Below are positions 8,419-17,177 of a stretch of DNA of 64,000 nucleotides, piece after piece. Origin of the DNA: AC-32 sp963704005 (GTDB lineage: Bacteria > Actinomycetota > Thermoleophilia > Gaiellales > Gaiellaceae); assembly GCA_963704005.1 (NCBI GenBank), contig CAVPGJ010000001.1, positions 186,001 to 250,000 of the forward strand, read 5' to 3'. Both the position numbers and the translations under genes were made by a program. The notes beneath the pieces are model-generated. The model saw only the letters and a list, made by a program, of their open reading frames with translations, was not told the DNA's origin and did not search any database. Every line of letters begins with the position of its first letter. Position 1 is the stretch's first letter.

Positions 8419-11400
8419 TTACGGGGTGATCGTCAGCGTCACCGGAGCGATCGTGCCTCCGTTGACGAGGTTGGACAGCATCGTTGCGTCCGAGTGCCAC
8501 GTACCGGTCTTCTTGCCCCAGACGTCGAACGGAATCGACACCGAGCCGCCCGCCGTGGGAGGCGTTGTGTGGAGGAGGAACTCCGAGCCGTTGGCCGGTG
8601 CGGTCGCGATGTTCGCGCCGCTCGAGCCGTCACGGTTCTCGGCGCCCCAGTTCTGGCCCGAGTCCGGGTCGCCGGAGCCGGCGTTGCCCAGCCCGGGGCC
8701 GTCGCCCGGGAACGCAAGGTTCGGGCCGTACGAGTACGTGATCTCCTCGCTCGCAGGCCCGGTGTTCGTGCCCTTCGGGATTCGGAACCAGACCTCGAAG
8801 GAGTGAGTCGTCGCGTTGCCGAAGTTCTTCACTCCCTCCCAATCGACGACTAGCCAGCCGTCGTTGGCCCCGCCGCTGAGCACTGCGACGTAGAGGTGAC
8901 CGGCCCCGGCCGGGTTGAGGTCGGTCCACAGGGGAGCGACCGTGTTGTTCGGCCGTGCCGCGTTCGGGAAGTGCTGCGGCGTGAACACGATGTCCGCGCT
9001 CGTACCGCCGCCGACCACGACGTAGCCATTGGAGACGACACCGACCGACGTGTACGGCTCACCGCCGTAATAGAACGTGGGAACGGTGAAGTTCGTGATC
9101 GTGTCGTCACCGACGCCCGCGACCGGCCCAACGCCCAGCAAGGCCAGGTTCAGATAGCCGCCGTCGGGCCCGCTCGTCGGAGTGAAGCCCGTCACCTGCG
9201 GCGGAACCGCAGGCGAGAGCGTGCCGCTCCACTGGACGCCGTCACCGGAGTCGATGACCGAGCCGGGAGCCCCGATGTTCTTGTAGCGGAGCGCCTTGCC
9301 CTTCTCTCGCGTGGTGACGTTGATCGACGCGGTCGCCGAGCCCGCCGCGAAGTTCGCCGCGCCCACGGTGCAGTGCGAGACGCCCGTGTGCGACGCGAAC
9401 GAGAGCGGCGAGCACGTGTTCGTCAGCGTGACCGGCCCCTGCTTCTTCACGAACGCGACCGGCATCGAGACGGTGTTGCCGCCCTTTGCCGAGACGAGGT
9501 TGATCCGGGCGAAGTACTGCCCGTTCGCCACGTCCGGAGCGCTGATCGTGATCGGGAAGGTCAGGGTCCCGGCCTTGTCGATGTGCAGGTCGTGGTTGTT
9601 GTTGCCGACCGTGATCGTGACGCCGGCCGGCTCCGTGATGTGCACCGACATGTTCTGGCTCTTGCCGGAGACGTTGATCGCCGTCCGGTGCGTCGTGACC
9701 GAGCCGGCCATCGTCGTCGCGTCAACGCTCGCCAGGTTCAGGTCGATCCGGTGGATCGTGTCCGAACCTGCTGCGGCGAAGTTCGCACCCGTCTCGTTGA
9801 ACACGAGCGTCGGGTTGACCGCGCGGTCTGCGCGGATCGAGCCGTCGCCCATGTCGAAGGCGTCCGCAGGCGTGACGCCGTCCTCCTTGACCACGGTCTG
9901 CACCGATGAGGTCATGAGGGCGGACTTGATTTCCTCAGGCGTCCAGCTCGGGTGCGACGCCTTGACGAGCGCCGAGACGCCGGCCGAATGCGGGCTCGAC
10001 ATCGAGGTGCCGGCGATCGCCTGGTAGAGGTTGCCCGGAGGACCGTTGTCGGCCGTCGTCTGGTCCGGTTGCGGTGTCATGCCCGCGAGCACCTGCACGC
10101 CCGGGGCGGTGACGTCCGGCTTGATCCAGTCGCTGACCGGGCCGCGTGAGGAGAAGCTCGCCATCACGTCGGCCTGTCCCGCCTGCGCCGTTCCCTGCGC
10201 CCACGTCGCCATCACGTTCGTGTGCGAGCCGACGAAGTTGGCGATCGAGTTCGAGTTGAACTGCGTCTGGATCGCCGGCAGGTAGTGGTTGTCGGACTCG
10301 AGGTCGGTGACCGCGGCCGACTGGTTGTAGAGGATCATCCCTGCTGCGCCGCCGGCGAGGACCCTGCGGCCCTTGTCGATGCGGCCGTTGTTCCCGCGTG
10401 CGCAGACCACGACCTTGCCGGTGAACGTGCCGGCGGTGGCGGTCACGTCGCAGAGCGCGTCCTCGGGCGGTGCCGAGGCGGCGAGCACGACCGGAGTCGC
10501 GCTGCCGATGCCGTTGGTAAGGGTGACGCCCTGAACGTCGAGCGTCGCGCCGCCGTCGGCGGTCAGGTGCAGCGTCGAGTTGAACGAGCGCGGGCCCGTC
10601 GAGGCGCCCACGGTGGTGACCCACGGCCCGCCGTGGTCGGAAGTGGCTGCGCCTGGGCCGGCGTTGCCGGCAGAGGCGTTGACCGAGATCCCCGCATTCG
10701 TTGCGTCGAGGAACGCGAGCTCGACCGGATCGGAGTACGGCGAGGCGCCGCCCGAGATCGAGAAGTTGATGACGTTGACGCCGTCGGCGATCGCCTGACT
10801 CACGGCCGAGACGGAGTCCGAGCCGAAGCAGCCCTGCACGAGGCAGACGCGGAACTGCTCGATGTGCGCGCCCGGGGCGATTCCGCAGACCGGGCCACGC
10901 TCGACGCCGTAGAGCACGGCCGAGGCGACGCAGTCGCCGCCGGCGGTCGTCGTGGTGTGCGTGCCGTGACCCTCGGAGTCGCGCGGTGAGCACACATCGG
11001 TCGTGTCGTTGCAGAACTCGTTGCCGTTCGAGCCGATGTTCGCCATGTACGTCGCGGTCTTCGCGTAGGCGCCGACCAGCTTGTTGTTGCACGCGAACGT
11101 CGGCCCCAGGTGGGCGACGTCGCTGCCGTCACCGAACTGGCAGCCCTTGATGCCGCCCGCGGGCGCGGGAACGCCGGCCGGCGAGAGCATCGGATGCTCG
11201 GGCCAGACGCCGGTGTCGATCACGCCGATGACGACGTTGTTGCCCGCATGGGCCGAGCCGCCGAGTGACGGCCAGACGTTGGTCGCCCCGATGAAGCTCG
11301 TGTTGTCGTCGAGGGGCTGGTTGAGCGTGTCCTTCTGGACCGCCACAACGCCCTTGACGCCGAGCAGAGCCTGAACCTTGTTGGCGGGCACGCGTGCAGC

Positions 11401-11871
11401 CACGCCGCCGTAGGCGATCGTGAAGCGCGACCCGAGCCTGATCGCCGGAACGGCGTGCTTGACCGCCCCGTTGATCTTCTGGGTCTTCTTCGCGGCGAAG
11501 GCCTGGTAGGCCTTGACCGCGCGAGCGTTCTTCCGCAGCGACTTGTGCGTCACACGCGGGCTCGTGGCCTTGAGGCCACGGATCTTCCCGGTGTAGCTCG
11601 CTGTCGGTGTGAACGCATACTTGATGACCACGTTGATCATCTTCGAGTCGGTCCTGCCGAGCAGCGACTGGTCCGTCTTCGCAACGTAGCCGCTGGCCGA
11701 CTTCCCGACCGCGTAGGTCGAAACCGCTCGTATCTGACTCTGCGCTGCCGTCAGCTTGTTGGCCGACCCCGAGGCGATTCCGGTCGTGGCGATGATCAGT
11801 GCCCCGACCAGGAACAGCGCCGCCAGCAGGGCGGTACTCCGGCGACGCCGGAGGTGCGTCCTCTTCGACAC
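8419..11871 (-). CDS. Large secreted subtilisin-family (S8) serine protease
   Basis: A 1150-residue protein. A signal peptide (LLAALFLVGALIIATTGIASGS) is followed by an inhibitor-like propeptide (residues about 50-190). The S8 domain has catalytic Asp near 218 (VIGVIDTGVWPEHP), His near 301 (DSEGHGTHTTTTAGG) and Ser near 621 (AGTSMSSPHSAG). A protease-associated domain is inserted between His and Ser (TFTGKVVVCARGNNGR), and Fn3-like and Ig-like modules follow. The C-terminal part resembles neither. The layout matches plant-type/Vpr-like exported subtilases. GTG at 11871 follows AGGGGAG. A promoter is visible at 11934-11962, and a hairpin terminator follows the stop. Confidence 0.93.
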   Translation of the reverse strand: MSKRTHLRRRRSTALLAALFLVGALIIATTGIASGSANKLTAAQSQIRAVSTYAVGKSASGYVAKTDQSLLGRTDSKMINVVIKYAFTPTASYTGKIRGLKATSPRVTHKSLRKNARAVKAYQAFAAKKTQKINGAVKHAVPAIRLGSRFTIAYGGVAARVPANKVQALLGVKGVVAVQKDTLNQPLDDNTSFIGATNVWPSLGGSAHAGNNVVIGVIDTGVWPEHPMLSPAGVPAPAGGIKGCQFGDGSDVAHLGPTFACNNKLVGAYAKTATYMANIGSNGNEFCNDTTDVCSPRDSEGHGTHTTTTAGGDCVASAVLYGVERGPVCGIAPGAHIEQFRVCLVQGCFGSDSVSAVSQAIADGVNVINFSISGGASPYSDPVELAFLDATNAGISVNASAGNAGPGAATSDHGGPWVTTVGASTGPRSFNSTLHLTADGGATLDVQGVTLTNGIGSATPVVLAASAPPEDALCDVTATAGTFTGKVVVCARGNNGRIDKGRRVLAGGAAGMILYNQSAAVTDLESDNHYLPAIQTQFNSNSIANFVGSHTNVMATWAQGTAQAGQADVMASFSSRGPVSDWIKPDVTAPGVQVLAGMTPQPDQTTADNGPPGNLYQAIAGTSMSSPHSAGVSALVKASHPSWTPEEIKSALMTSSVQTVVKEDGVTPADAFDMGDGSIRADRAVNPTLVFNETGANFAAAGSDTIHRIDLNLASVDATTMAGSVTTHRTAINVSGKSQNMSVHITEPAGVTITVGNNNHDLHIDKAGTLTFPITISAPDVANGQYFARINLVSAKGGNTVSMPVAFVKKQGPVTLTNTCSPLSFASHTGVSHCTVGAANFAAGSATASINVTTREKGKALRYKNIGAPGSVIDSGDGVQWSGTLSPAVPPQVTGFTPTSGPDGGYLNLALLGVGPVAGVGDDTITNFTVPTFYYGGEPYTSVGVVSNGYVVVGGGTSADIVFTPQHFPNAARPNNTVAPLWTDLNPAGAGHLYVAVLSGGANDGWLVVDWEGVKNFGNATTHSFEVWFRIPKGTNTGPASEEITYSYGPNLAFPGDGPGLGNAGSGDPDSGQNWGAENRDGSSGANIATAPANGSEFLLHTTPPTAGGSVSIPFDVWGKKTGTWHSDATMLSNLVNGGTIAPVTLTITP

Positions 11872-11933
11872 CTTGTACTCCCCTCTCCCGTTTGCCCGAA
11901 GGCGACCTACCGCCCCCGTGTTCCGTCGCGGTG

Positions 11934-11962
11934 ATATTGGTATGAAGACCGCGTGAAGTCAA
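11934..11962 (-). promoter_or_regulatory. Putative sigma-70 promoter of the large subtilase gene
   Basis: On the minus strand TTGACT (complement of 11957-11962) and CAATAT (complement of 11934-11939) are separated by 17 bases, about 62 bases before the GTG start. An ordinary ribosome binding site lies between, so unlike many genes here this one has a leader. Confidence 0.5.
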
Positions 11963-11968
11963 GTACGA

Positions 11969-11996
11969 CGAGGGGCCGCCCGCGGGCGGCCCCTCG
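11969..11996 (-). terminator. Terminator hairpin of the subtilase remnant
   Basis: CGAGGGGCCGCC, loop CGCG, GGCGGCCCCTCG: a 12-base perfect stem followed on the minus strand by GTCGTACTTG. It is the counterpart of the hairpin at 8369-8396, at about the same distance after the fragment's stop codon. Confidence 0.7.
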
Positions 11997-12019
11997 CTTT
12001 TCGTCGGTTGCTTTCGCGC

Positions 12020-12547
12020 CTAGGGCGTGACCGTGAGCGTTTGCACGGCCTGGGTGATCCCAGGCGTGGTGCTCGAGGTCAGCGACGCGTCCGAGTGGTA
12101 CGTGCCGGGCTTCTTGCTCGTGATGTCGAACGGAATCGACACCGAGCCGCCCGGGGTGGGCGCGCCCATGTGGACTGCCCGCGAGACGCCGTTGCCGGGG
12201 TATGCGCTGAGCGAGATGCCGCTCGACCCGTCACGGTTCTCGGCGCCCCAGTTCGAGTCTCCAGGCGGGTTGTCCGGATCCTGCGCACCGTTCGCGCCGT
12301 ACTCCATCGAGATCTGCTCGCTGCCGGCGCCGCTGCCACCGGTGCCGCCGGGGAGCCGGATCCAGACCTCGAAGGTGTGCGTGTCCGCAGTGTCGTAGTT
12401 CCGGACGTTCTCCCAATCGGCAACGATCCAGTTGTCGGTGCCGTCGCCGACGGTGGCGACGTACAGAGCGCCGCCGAAGGCCGGGTTGAGATCCGTCCAG
12501 AACGGAGCCACGACGTAGCCCGGAGAGTCAAGCGGGCTACGATCTGC
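12020..12547 (-). pseudogene. C-terminal remnant of a duplicated subtilase gene
   Basis: The translation (VAPFWTDLNPAFGGALYVAT through WGAENRDGSSG to SIPFDITSKKPGTYHSDASL and the final TLTVTP) matches the last roughly 160 residues of the large subtilase nearby. No protease domain, signal peptide or plausible start precedes it: in this frame the open region begins directly after the stop codon of the histidine kinase at 12548. The downstream hairpin is duplicated too. It is most likely what remains after tandem duplication and deletion of the 5' part. A GTG at 12511 could start translation, but the product would lack an export signal. Confidence 0.8.
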
Positions 12548-13930
12548 CTACGCGCGAAGCACGACTTCGAGCGCGGTTCCGCGGCCCGGCGTCGAGACCA
12601 GGCGGAAGCCGCCGCCGATCGAGGCCGCGCGGGCCCGCATGTTCTTCAGTCCCTGGCCGGCCGCGATCTCGTCCTCGAGGAAGCCGGAGCCGTCGTCGAC
12701 GACGCTGACGAAGCGCTCGCCCACGCGCTCCTCGATCCGCACCTCGGCCCGGCGTGCGCCCGCGTGCTTGCGCGCGTTCGCGAGCCCTTCCTGGACGATC
12801 CGGAAGACCTCGATCTGCTCGTCGGGCGCGAGGCGGATCCCGTCCTGGATCTCGAGGTCGACCTCGAGCTGGCCGTCGGCAGTCAGGAAGTCCACGTAGC
12901 GGCGCAGGGCGGAGTCGAACGGCGCCGAGCCGCCGGCCGACGAGAGCGCGAGGACGGCGAAGCGCGCCTCCTGCTGGGCGGCCGCGGCCGCATCCTTGAG
13001 CTGGGGCAGGATCGTCTCGGGGGAGCCGCCGCTCTCGAGCCTGCTCGCGTGGGTCGAGACGGCGAACAGATACTGCGCGAGCCCGTCGTGGATCTCACGC
13101 GCGACGCGGGCGCGCTCCTCGGCGACCGCGCGGCCGAACTCCGCGAAGCGGATCGCGCGCCAGACGCCGACCAGCAGCACGCTGTACGAGAGCAGCCGCA
13201 GGAAGTCGCCCTGCGAGACGTAACGGGCCGAGAGGAGCGGCGTGAAGACGTAGTGGAGCTCCGCGAACAGGGCGAGGGTGGCGGCGAGGCACAGCCACCG
13301 GTCGAGGTCGTTCCGGCGCGCCCGGAAGCGGAGCCCCCAGCCGACCATTGCCACGAGCGAGAGCAGCGCCTGGACGCCCAGGGCGCCCATCAGCTGGAAC
13401 GGCTGCTGCGCGGCGTCGTTATCCCCGATCGGCGGCAGGGCGCTGCCGGCCTTCTGCGCGATTCCCCAGCAGAGTGCGAGCACGATCGCGACGGCGAAGA
13501 GCATCTCGCCGAGGGCCCGCCTGCGGGCGTTTACCCGGCGCTTGGTAAATGGCGCGGCCGCGATCAGGGTCAATGCGAACAGGCGTGCTCCGAGCCCGGC
13601 CCAGAACTCGGTCCGATGCAGTGGCTGGCCGCCGAGCACCGGTGCGATCGAGAAGGCGAGCGTGGAGGCGGCCGCGGCGGCGAACCCGCCGCAGAGCAGC
13701 AGATCGAGCCGGCGCCCGTCGACCGAGAAACGGATCCCCGCCAGGAGTGCGACGATCGCGGCGGCCAGGGTGACGGCGGTGTCGAGCACGAGCCGCACCT
13801 GCGGCAGCGAATAGGTGTTGCGGAGGCTCGGGTAGGCGACAAACAGCGCCAGCGCGGCGCCCAGCAGCCCGATCAGGAGCACCTCGCCCCAGAGCCAGGC
13901 CTGATAGTCGTCACGCTCCTCGTGCCGCAT
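12548..13930 (-). CDS. NarL/DesK-type sensor histidine kinase
   Basis: A 460-residue protein using the ATG at 13930. Several hydrophobic segments fill residues 15-250 as a membrane sensor region, then a HisKA_3 dimerisation motif RVAREIHDGLAQYL with the phospho-His near 280. A HATPase_c domain follows with EVFRIVQEGLANARKHAGA (N box), VVDDGSGF (G1) and GQGLKNMRARAASIGGGF. This kinase type phosphorylates LuxR/NarL response regulators, and one is encoded divergently 42 bases away. The 3' end abuts the subtilase remnant. The stimulus is unknown. Confidence 0.9.
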   Translation of the reverse strand: MRHEERDDYQAWLWGEVLLIGLLGAALALFVAYPSLRNTYSLPQVRLVLDTAVTLAAAIVALLAGIRFSVDGRRLDLLLCGGFAAAAASTLAFSIAPVLGGQPLHRTEFWAGLGARLFALTLIAAAPFTKRRVNARRRALGEMLFAVAIVLALCWGIAQKAGSALPPIGDNDAAQQPFQLMGALGVQALLSLVAMVGWGLRFRARRNDLDRWLCLAATLALFAELHYVFTPLLSARYVSQGDFLRLLSYSVLLVGVWRAIRFAEFGRAVAEERARVAREIHDGLAQYLFAVSTHASRLESGGSPETILPQLKDAAAAAQQEARFAVLALSSAGGSAPFDSALRRYVDFLTADGQLEVDLEIQDGIRLAPDEQIEVFRIVQEGLANARKHAGARRAEVRIEERVGERFVSVVDDGSGFLEDEIAAGQGLKNMRARAASIGGGFRLVSTPGRGTALEVVLRA

Positions 13931-13934
13931 AAAA

Positions 13935-13968
13935 CCCTTGTCGGCAAGCGGGCCGCTGCCGATAAGGG
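13935..13968. promoter_or_regulatory. Near-perfect inverted repeat between kinase and response regulator
   Basis: Arms CCCTTGTCGGCAAGCGG and CCGCTGCCGATAAGGG pair with few mismatches and fill nearly all of the 42-base gap between the divergent start codons. It could be a shared operator, perhaps for the response regulator itself, or a bidirectional RNA hairpin. Confidence 0.5.
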
Positions 13969-13972
13969 CTCC

Positions 13973-14608
13973 GTGCGGATTCTGCTTGCGGACGACCATC
14001 CCATCACGCGCGAGGCCCTGGCCGCGCTTCTCGGCCAGCACGACTTCACCGTCGTCGGCGAGGCCGCGGACGGCGGGGAGGCGATCGAGCTCGCGCGCAA
14101 GCTGCAGCCGCAGCTCGTGCTGCTCGACCTGTCGATGCCCGGACTGGGCGGCCTGGAGGCGCTGCCGCAGATCCGCGACGCGGCGCCCGAGTGCGAGGTC
14201 GTCGTCCTGACCGCCTCCGGCACAGAGGAGAACCTGCTCTCCGCGATCCGCGGCGGCGCTGCCGGCTACCTGCTGAAGAGCGAGCCCCCGGAGCGGATCG
14301 TCCAGTTCCTGCGCGGCGTCGGCAACGGCGAGGCCGCGCTCTCCGGCGAGGTCGCCCGCCGGCTACTCGAGCAGGTGCGCGAGGGCGGAACGCGCGGCGT
14401 CCCCGACCAGATCGCCCACTCGCTCAGCGCCCGCGAGGTCGAGGTGCTGCTGCTGCTCGACGACCATCTCGGCACCGACGAGATCGCGGCGCGGCTCTAC
14501 ATCTCCGAGCACACCGTCCGCTCGCACGTCAAGAGCCTGTTGCGCAAGCTCGGCGTCTCCTCGCGTCGCGAGGCGCTGGAGGCTCTGAATTCCGCCAGAG
14601 CAGCCTGA
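13973..14608 (+). CDS. LuxR/NarL-family response regulator
   Basis: A 211-residue two-domain protein. The receiver domain has RILLADDHPITREAL with acidic pair near 7-8, the phospho-Asp near 53 in LLDLSMPG, a Thr/Ser at VVLTASG, and Lys in GYLLKSE. The C-terminal LuxR HTH runs from about 150 (LSAREVEVLLLLDDHLGTDE, then HTVRSHVKSLLRKLGV). GTG at 13973 is chosen because the family starts with this residue pattern. It should be the partner of the divergent HisKA_3 kinase. Confidence 0.92.
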   Translation: MRILLADDHPITREALAALLGQHDFTVVGEAADGGEAIELARKLQPQLVLLDLSMPGLGGLEALPQIRDAAPECEVVVLTASGTEENLLSAIRGGAAGYLLKSEPPERIVQFLRGVGNGEAALSGEVARRLLEQVREGGTRGVPDQIAHSLSAREVEVLLLLDDHLGTDEIAARLYISEHTVRSHVKSLLRKLGVSSRREALEALNSARAA

Positions 14609-14735
14609 AGATCACCCACCGTGGGGGATGCGATTCACCCACGGCCGAAGGCGCCTCGCTCCGATACTTCGTGGGACACCCTCTCCCCCTCCCATAGGTG
14701 TCTGAAGCGCGGTGGCTCTGTGCTTCCTCGGCGAC

Positions 14736-14763
14736 ACGGCCGGCCTCCAGAAGGGCCGGCCGT
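14736..14763. terminator. Bidirectional terminator hairpin
   Basis: ACGGCCGGCC, loop of eight, GGCCGGCCGT: ten perfect pairs between the convergent response-regulator and deacetylase genes. The preceding stretch 14609-14735 holds a weaker inverted repeat (GACACC/GGTGTC, about 14670-14709) and no gene that I can support. Confidence 0.65.
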
Positions 14764-14765
14764 AG

Positions 14766-15617
14766 TCATTTCGAGAAGCCGTCGAGCGCCGCGGCGACCA
14801 GGCCGGGAAGGGTGCGCGGGTCGTAGCCGCCCTCGAGCACCGCGGCCACGCGCGGTGCGAGCTCGGCGCTGCGGCTCGCCAGCTCGCGGAAGCCGTCCGC
14901 GGTCACCCGCATCCCGGCAAGCGGATCGTCGACATGCGCGTCGAAGCCGGCCGAGACGAGCACGAGCTCCGGCTCGAAGGCCCGCACCGCCGGCGCGACC
15001 AGCTCGTCGAAGGCGCTCAGGTACTCCTCGTCGCCCGACCCGGCCGGAAGCGGCACGTTCAGCGTCGTCTCGTCGCCCTCGCCCGGGCCGCCGCTGCCGG
15101 GATAGAACGGCCACTGGTGCAGCGAGACGAAGAAGACCGAGCCGTCGCCGCGGAAGATCTCCTCCGTGCCGTTTCCGTGGTGCACGTCCCAGTCGACGAT
15201 CGCGACCCGCTCGAGGCCGAGCTCGGCCTGCGCGTGTCGCGCGGCCACGGCGACGTTGTTCACCAGGCAGAAGCCCATCGCGCGGTCCCGGAGCGCGTGG
15301 TGGCCGGGCGGGCGGACGAGCGCGAAGTCACCTCGCTCGGCGGCCTCGACCGCGCAGCCGGCGGCGAGAAGCGCGGCCTCGCAGCTCGTTTCCGAGGCGA
15401 TGGTGTCCGGGTCGAGCAGGGTCGGCACCTCGAGCCCAGCCAGGCGGTCGAGGTAGGCGGGCTCATGGCAGCGCTCTACTTGTTCACGCGAGGCGGGCCG
15501 GCCTTCGACCACGTCGAACGCGTCCAGCAGAACGAGGAGCCGCTCCCGCGTCTCGACGTGCGGCTCCGTCGGATGGAGCTCGCCGAGGAGCGGATGGCTT
15601 ACGAGCTCGATCTTCAG
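14766..15617 (-). CDS. Histone-deacetylase/acetylpolyamine-amidohydrolase-family enzyme
   Basis: About 283 residues of the arginase/deacetylase fold: RPPGHHALRDRAMGFCLVNN (tandem active-site His), IVDWDVHHGNGTEEIF (zinc Asp and His), VSAGFDAHVDDPL (zinc Asp) and VLEGGYD. It removes acetyl groups from lysine-like or polyamine substrates; the actual substrate is unknown. The start is unusual. No ATG, GTG or TTG lies near the beginning of homology, and the best candidate is CTG at 15617, overlapping the exonuclease stop as CTGA. The first in-frame GTG downstream would remove about 35 residues. Confidence 0.85.
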   Translation of the reverse strand: MKIELVSHPLLGELHPTEPHVETRERLLVLLDAFDVVEGRPASREQVERCHEPAYLDRLAGLEVPTLLDPDTIASETSCEAALLAAGCAVEAAERGDFALVRPPGHHALRDRAMGFCLVNNVAVAARHAQAELGLERVAIVDWDVHHGNGTEEIFRGDGSVFFVSLHQWPFYPGSGGPGEGDETTLNVPLPAGSGDEEYLSAFDELVAPAVRAFEPELVLVSAGFDAHVDDPLAGMRVTADGFRELASRSAELAPRVAAVLEGGYDPRTLPGLVAAALDGFSK

Positions 15618-16424
15618 CCCAACTTCGCCAGGCGTTCGGCCAGCGCGTTCAGGCCCCAGTCGCTCGCGAGAGCGGACGCCTCCGCCCAGGAGGGGATTTG
15701 GTCTTCGAGGGGAGGAAGAGGGGCGGAGGCGTCCAGCACAGCTATTCGGCGGTAGAGCCGCAAGTCCTCCGCCTCCGCGGAGAACCTTCCCGCCTCGAGC
15801 GCCGCCTCGAGCGTGCCGTACTCGCGCAGCACCTCGGCCGCCTTCTTCGGCCCGACTCCGCGCCGCGCCGGGCAGCTTGTCGGACGGGTCGCCGCGCAGC
15901 GCGATGAAGTCGGGCACCTGTTCGGGCTCCACGCCGTAGCGCTCGACTACCTCCGCGGGCCCGATCCGCGCCAGTTCCGAGACGCCGCGCACCGGCTGGA
16001 GGATCGTCGTCCGGTCGCTGGCCAGCTGGAAGGCGTCCCGGTCGGAGGTGGCGACCAGCGCCTCGCCGCCCCGCGCCTCCTCCGAGGCGACCGCCGCGGC
16101 GAGGAAGTCGTCCGCCTCGTAGCCCGCGCCCTTCGCGGCCGCGAAGCCCATCGCGCCCACGAGCTCCGGCAGCATGTCGAGCTGCTCGAGGAGCTCCGGG
16201 TCGAACACCCGGCCGCCCTGGTAGGGCTCGAACGCCTCGCTGCGGTAGGTCGGCTCGCCGAGCGAGTCCCACCCGACGAGCACGGCCCGCGGCTCCTCGG
16301 ACTGCCAGAGCCGCAGCAGCATGTTCGCGAAGCCGACGACGCCGCCCAGGCGCACGCTCTTCGGCATCGCGTGGTAGGCGCGGTGCGCCAGCGAGTCCCC
16401 ATCGACGACCAGCAAAGGCTTCAA
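15614..16424 (-). CDS. 5'-3' exonuclease (DNA polymerase I N-terminal-like), frameshifted
   Basis: The translation from TTG at 16424, LKPLLVVDGDSLAHRAYHAMP, is the start of stand-alone 5'-3' exonucleases of the Pol I/FEN fold. Metal-site Asp residues are visible in VVDGDS, GYEADDFLAA and ATSDRDAFQL, followed by PDFIALRGDPSDKLPGA. The helix-hairpin-helix RGVGPKKAAEVLREYG is in another frame: one extra base near 15870-15880 in a GC run breaks the reading. The C-terminal frame ends at 15614. The TTG start overlaps the stop of the acyltransferase gene as TTGA, implying translational coupling. Confidence 0.8.
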
Positions 16425-17098
16425 GGCGCTCGCTTGCGACGCCGACCAAAAGAGGCCGTGCCGGCTTTGCCGGTGGGGCCGTTCAATTCGGCCCGCAGCT
16501 CCTCGATCCGAGCCATCAGCCGCTCGGTGGCCAGCTCGGCGGCCTGCTTGTGGTCGAGCCCCCGGTACTCGGAGAGATCGAGCGGCTCGCCGTAGGCGAC
16601 GCGCAGCGGGCCGAGCCGGAGCAGCCGCTCGGTGCCGGCGATCGCGGCGGGCACGAGCGGCGCGTTCGCGGTGAGCGCGATCCGGGCCGCGCCCGTGTGC
16701 GGCCGGGGGGCGCGCCGCTTGAACAGGCCCTTCTCGCGCCTGGTGCCCTCGGGGAACATGACCACGATCTCGCCGCTCTCGACCAGGTCGACCGCGGTTC
16801 GGATCGCCTCGACGTCGCCCGTGCCACGGCGCACGCGGAAGGCCCCGCCCGCCCGCAGGATCGGCGCCAGCAGCGGGTTGAAGAGCTCCGACTTGGCCAT
16901 GAACCGCAGCTGGCGCCGAGGCAGGAGCGGCGTCCCGATCGGCCAGGGGTCGAAGTTCGAGACGTGGTTGGCCGCAAGCACGAAGCCTCCCTCGGGAAGG
17001 TATTCGAGGCCGCGAGCGCGAAGACGATAGACCCCCTTCACGACCGGCCAGCTGACGAGGCCGACGAACAGATAGAGAGGCGACACCATGGCAGCCAA
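16421..17098 (-). CDS. 1-acylglycerol-3-phosphate acyltransferase-like protein
   Basis: About 225 residues with the PlsC signatures NHVSNFDPWP (HX4D catalytic motif) and VMFPEGTRREKGLF, then a conserved PLVPAAIAGTE. It transfers an acyl group to lysophosphatidate or a similar acceptor at the membrane; the N-terminal YLFVGLVSWPVV is a short hydrophobic anchor. The start is TTG 17098 or ATG 17089. The last 20 residues (GPTGKAGTASF, then a basic tail) are encoded by a family B repeat at 16425-16486 rather than by family sequence. The gene is divergent from topoisomerase III. Confidence 0.87.
   Translation of the reverse strand: MAAMVSPLYLFVGLVSWPVVKGVYRLRARGLEYLPEGGFVLAANHVSNFDPWPIGTPLLPRRQLRFMAKSELFNPLLAPILRAGGAFRVRRGTGDVEAIRTAVDLVESGEIVVMFPEGTRREKGLFKRRAPRPHTGAARIALTANAPLVPAAIAGTERLLRLGPLRVAYGEPLDLSEYRGLDHKQAAELATERLMARIEELRAELNGPTGKAGTASFGRRRKRAP
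16425..16486 (-). repeat. Family B hairpin repeat, copy 2 (inside a coding region)
   Basis: On the minus strand this reads TTGAACGGCCCCACCGGC, AAA loop, GCCGGCACGGCC, then GGTCGGCGTCG. It supplies the C-terminal codons of the acyltransferase and ends at the overlapping start of the exonuclease. The first stem is intact. The second hairpin is imperfect here. Confidence 0.75.
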
Positions 17099-17177
17099 TC
17101 GTCACATTTCCGTCAGTCACACGCGCGTGTTTCGCGGCTACTGTCGCGGCCCAGGGCTTCGCTAAGGTGATTTCGAG

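Noticed and set aside
12008..14608. An 866-codon plus-strand frame
   Set aside because: Its first 650 codons are antisense to the histidine kinase and subtilase remnant; only the last 211 codons (response regulator) look real.
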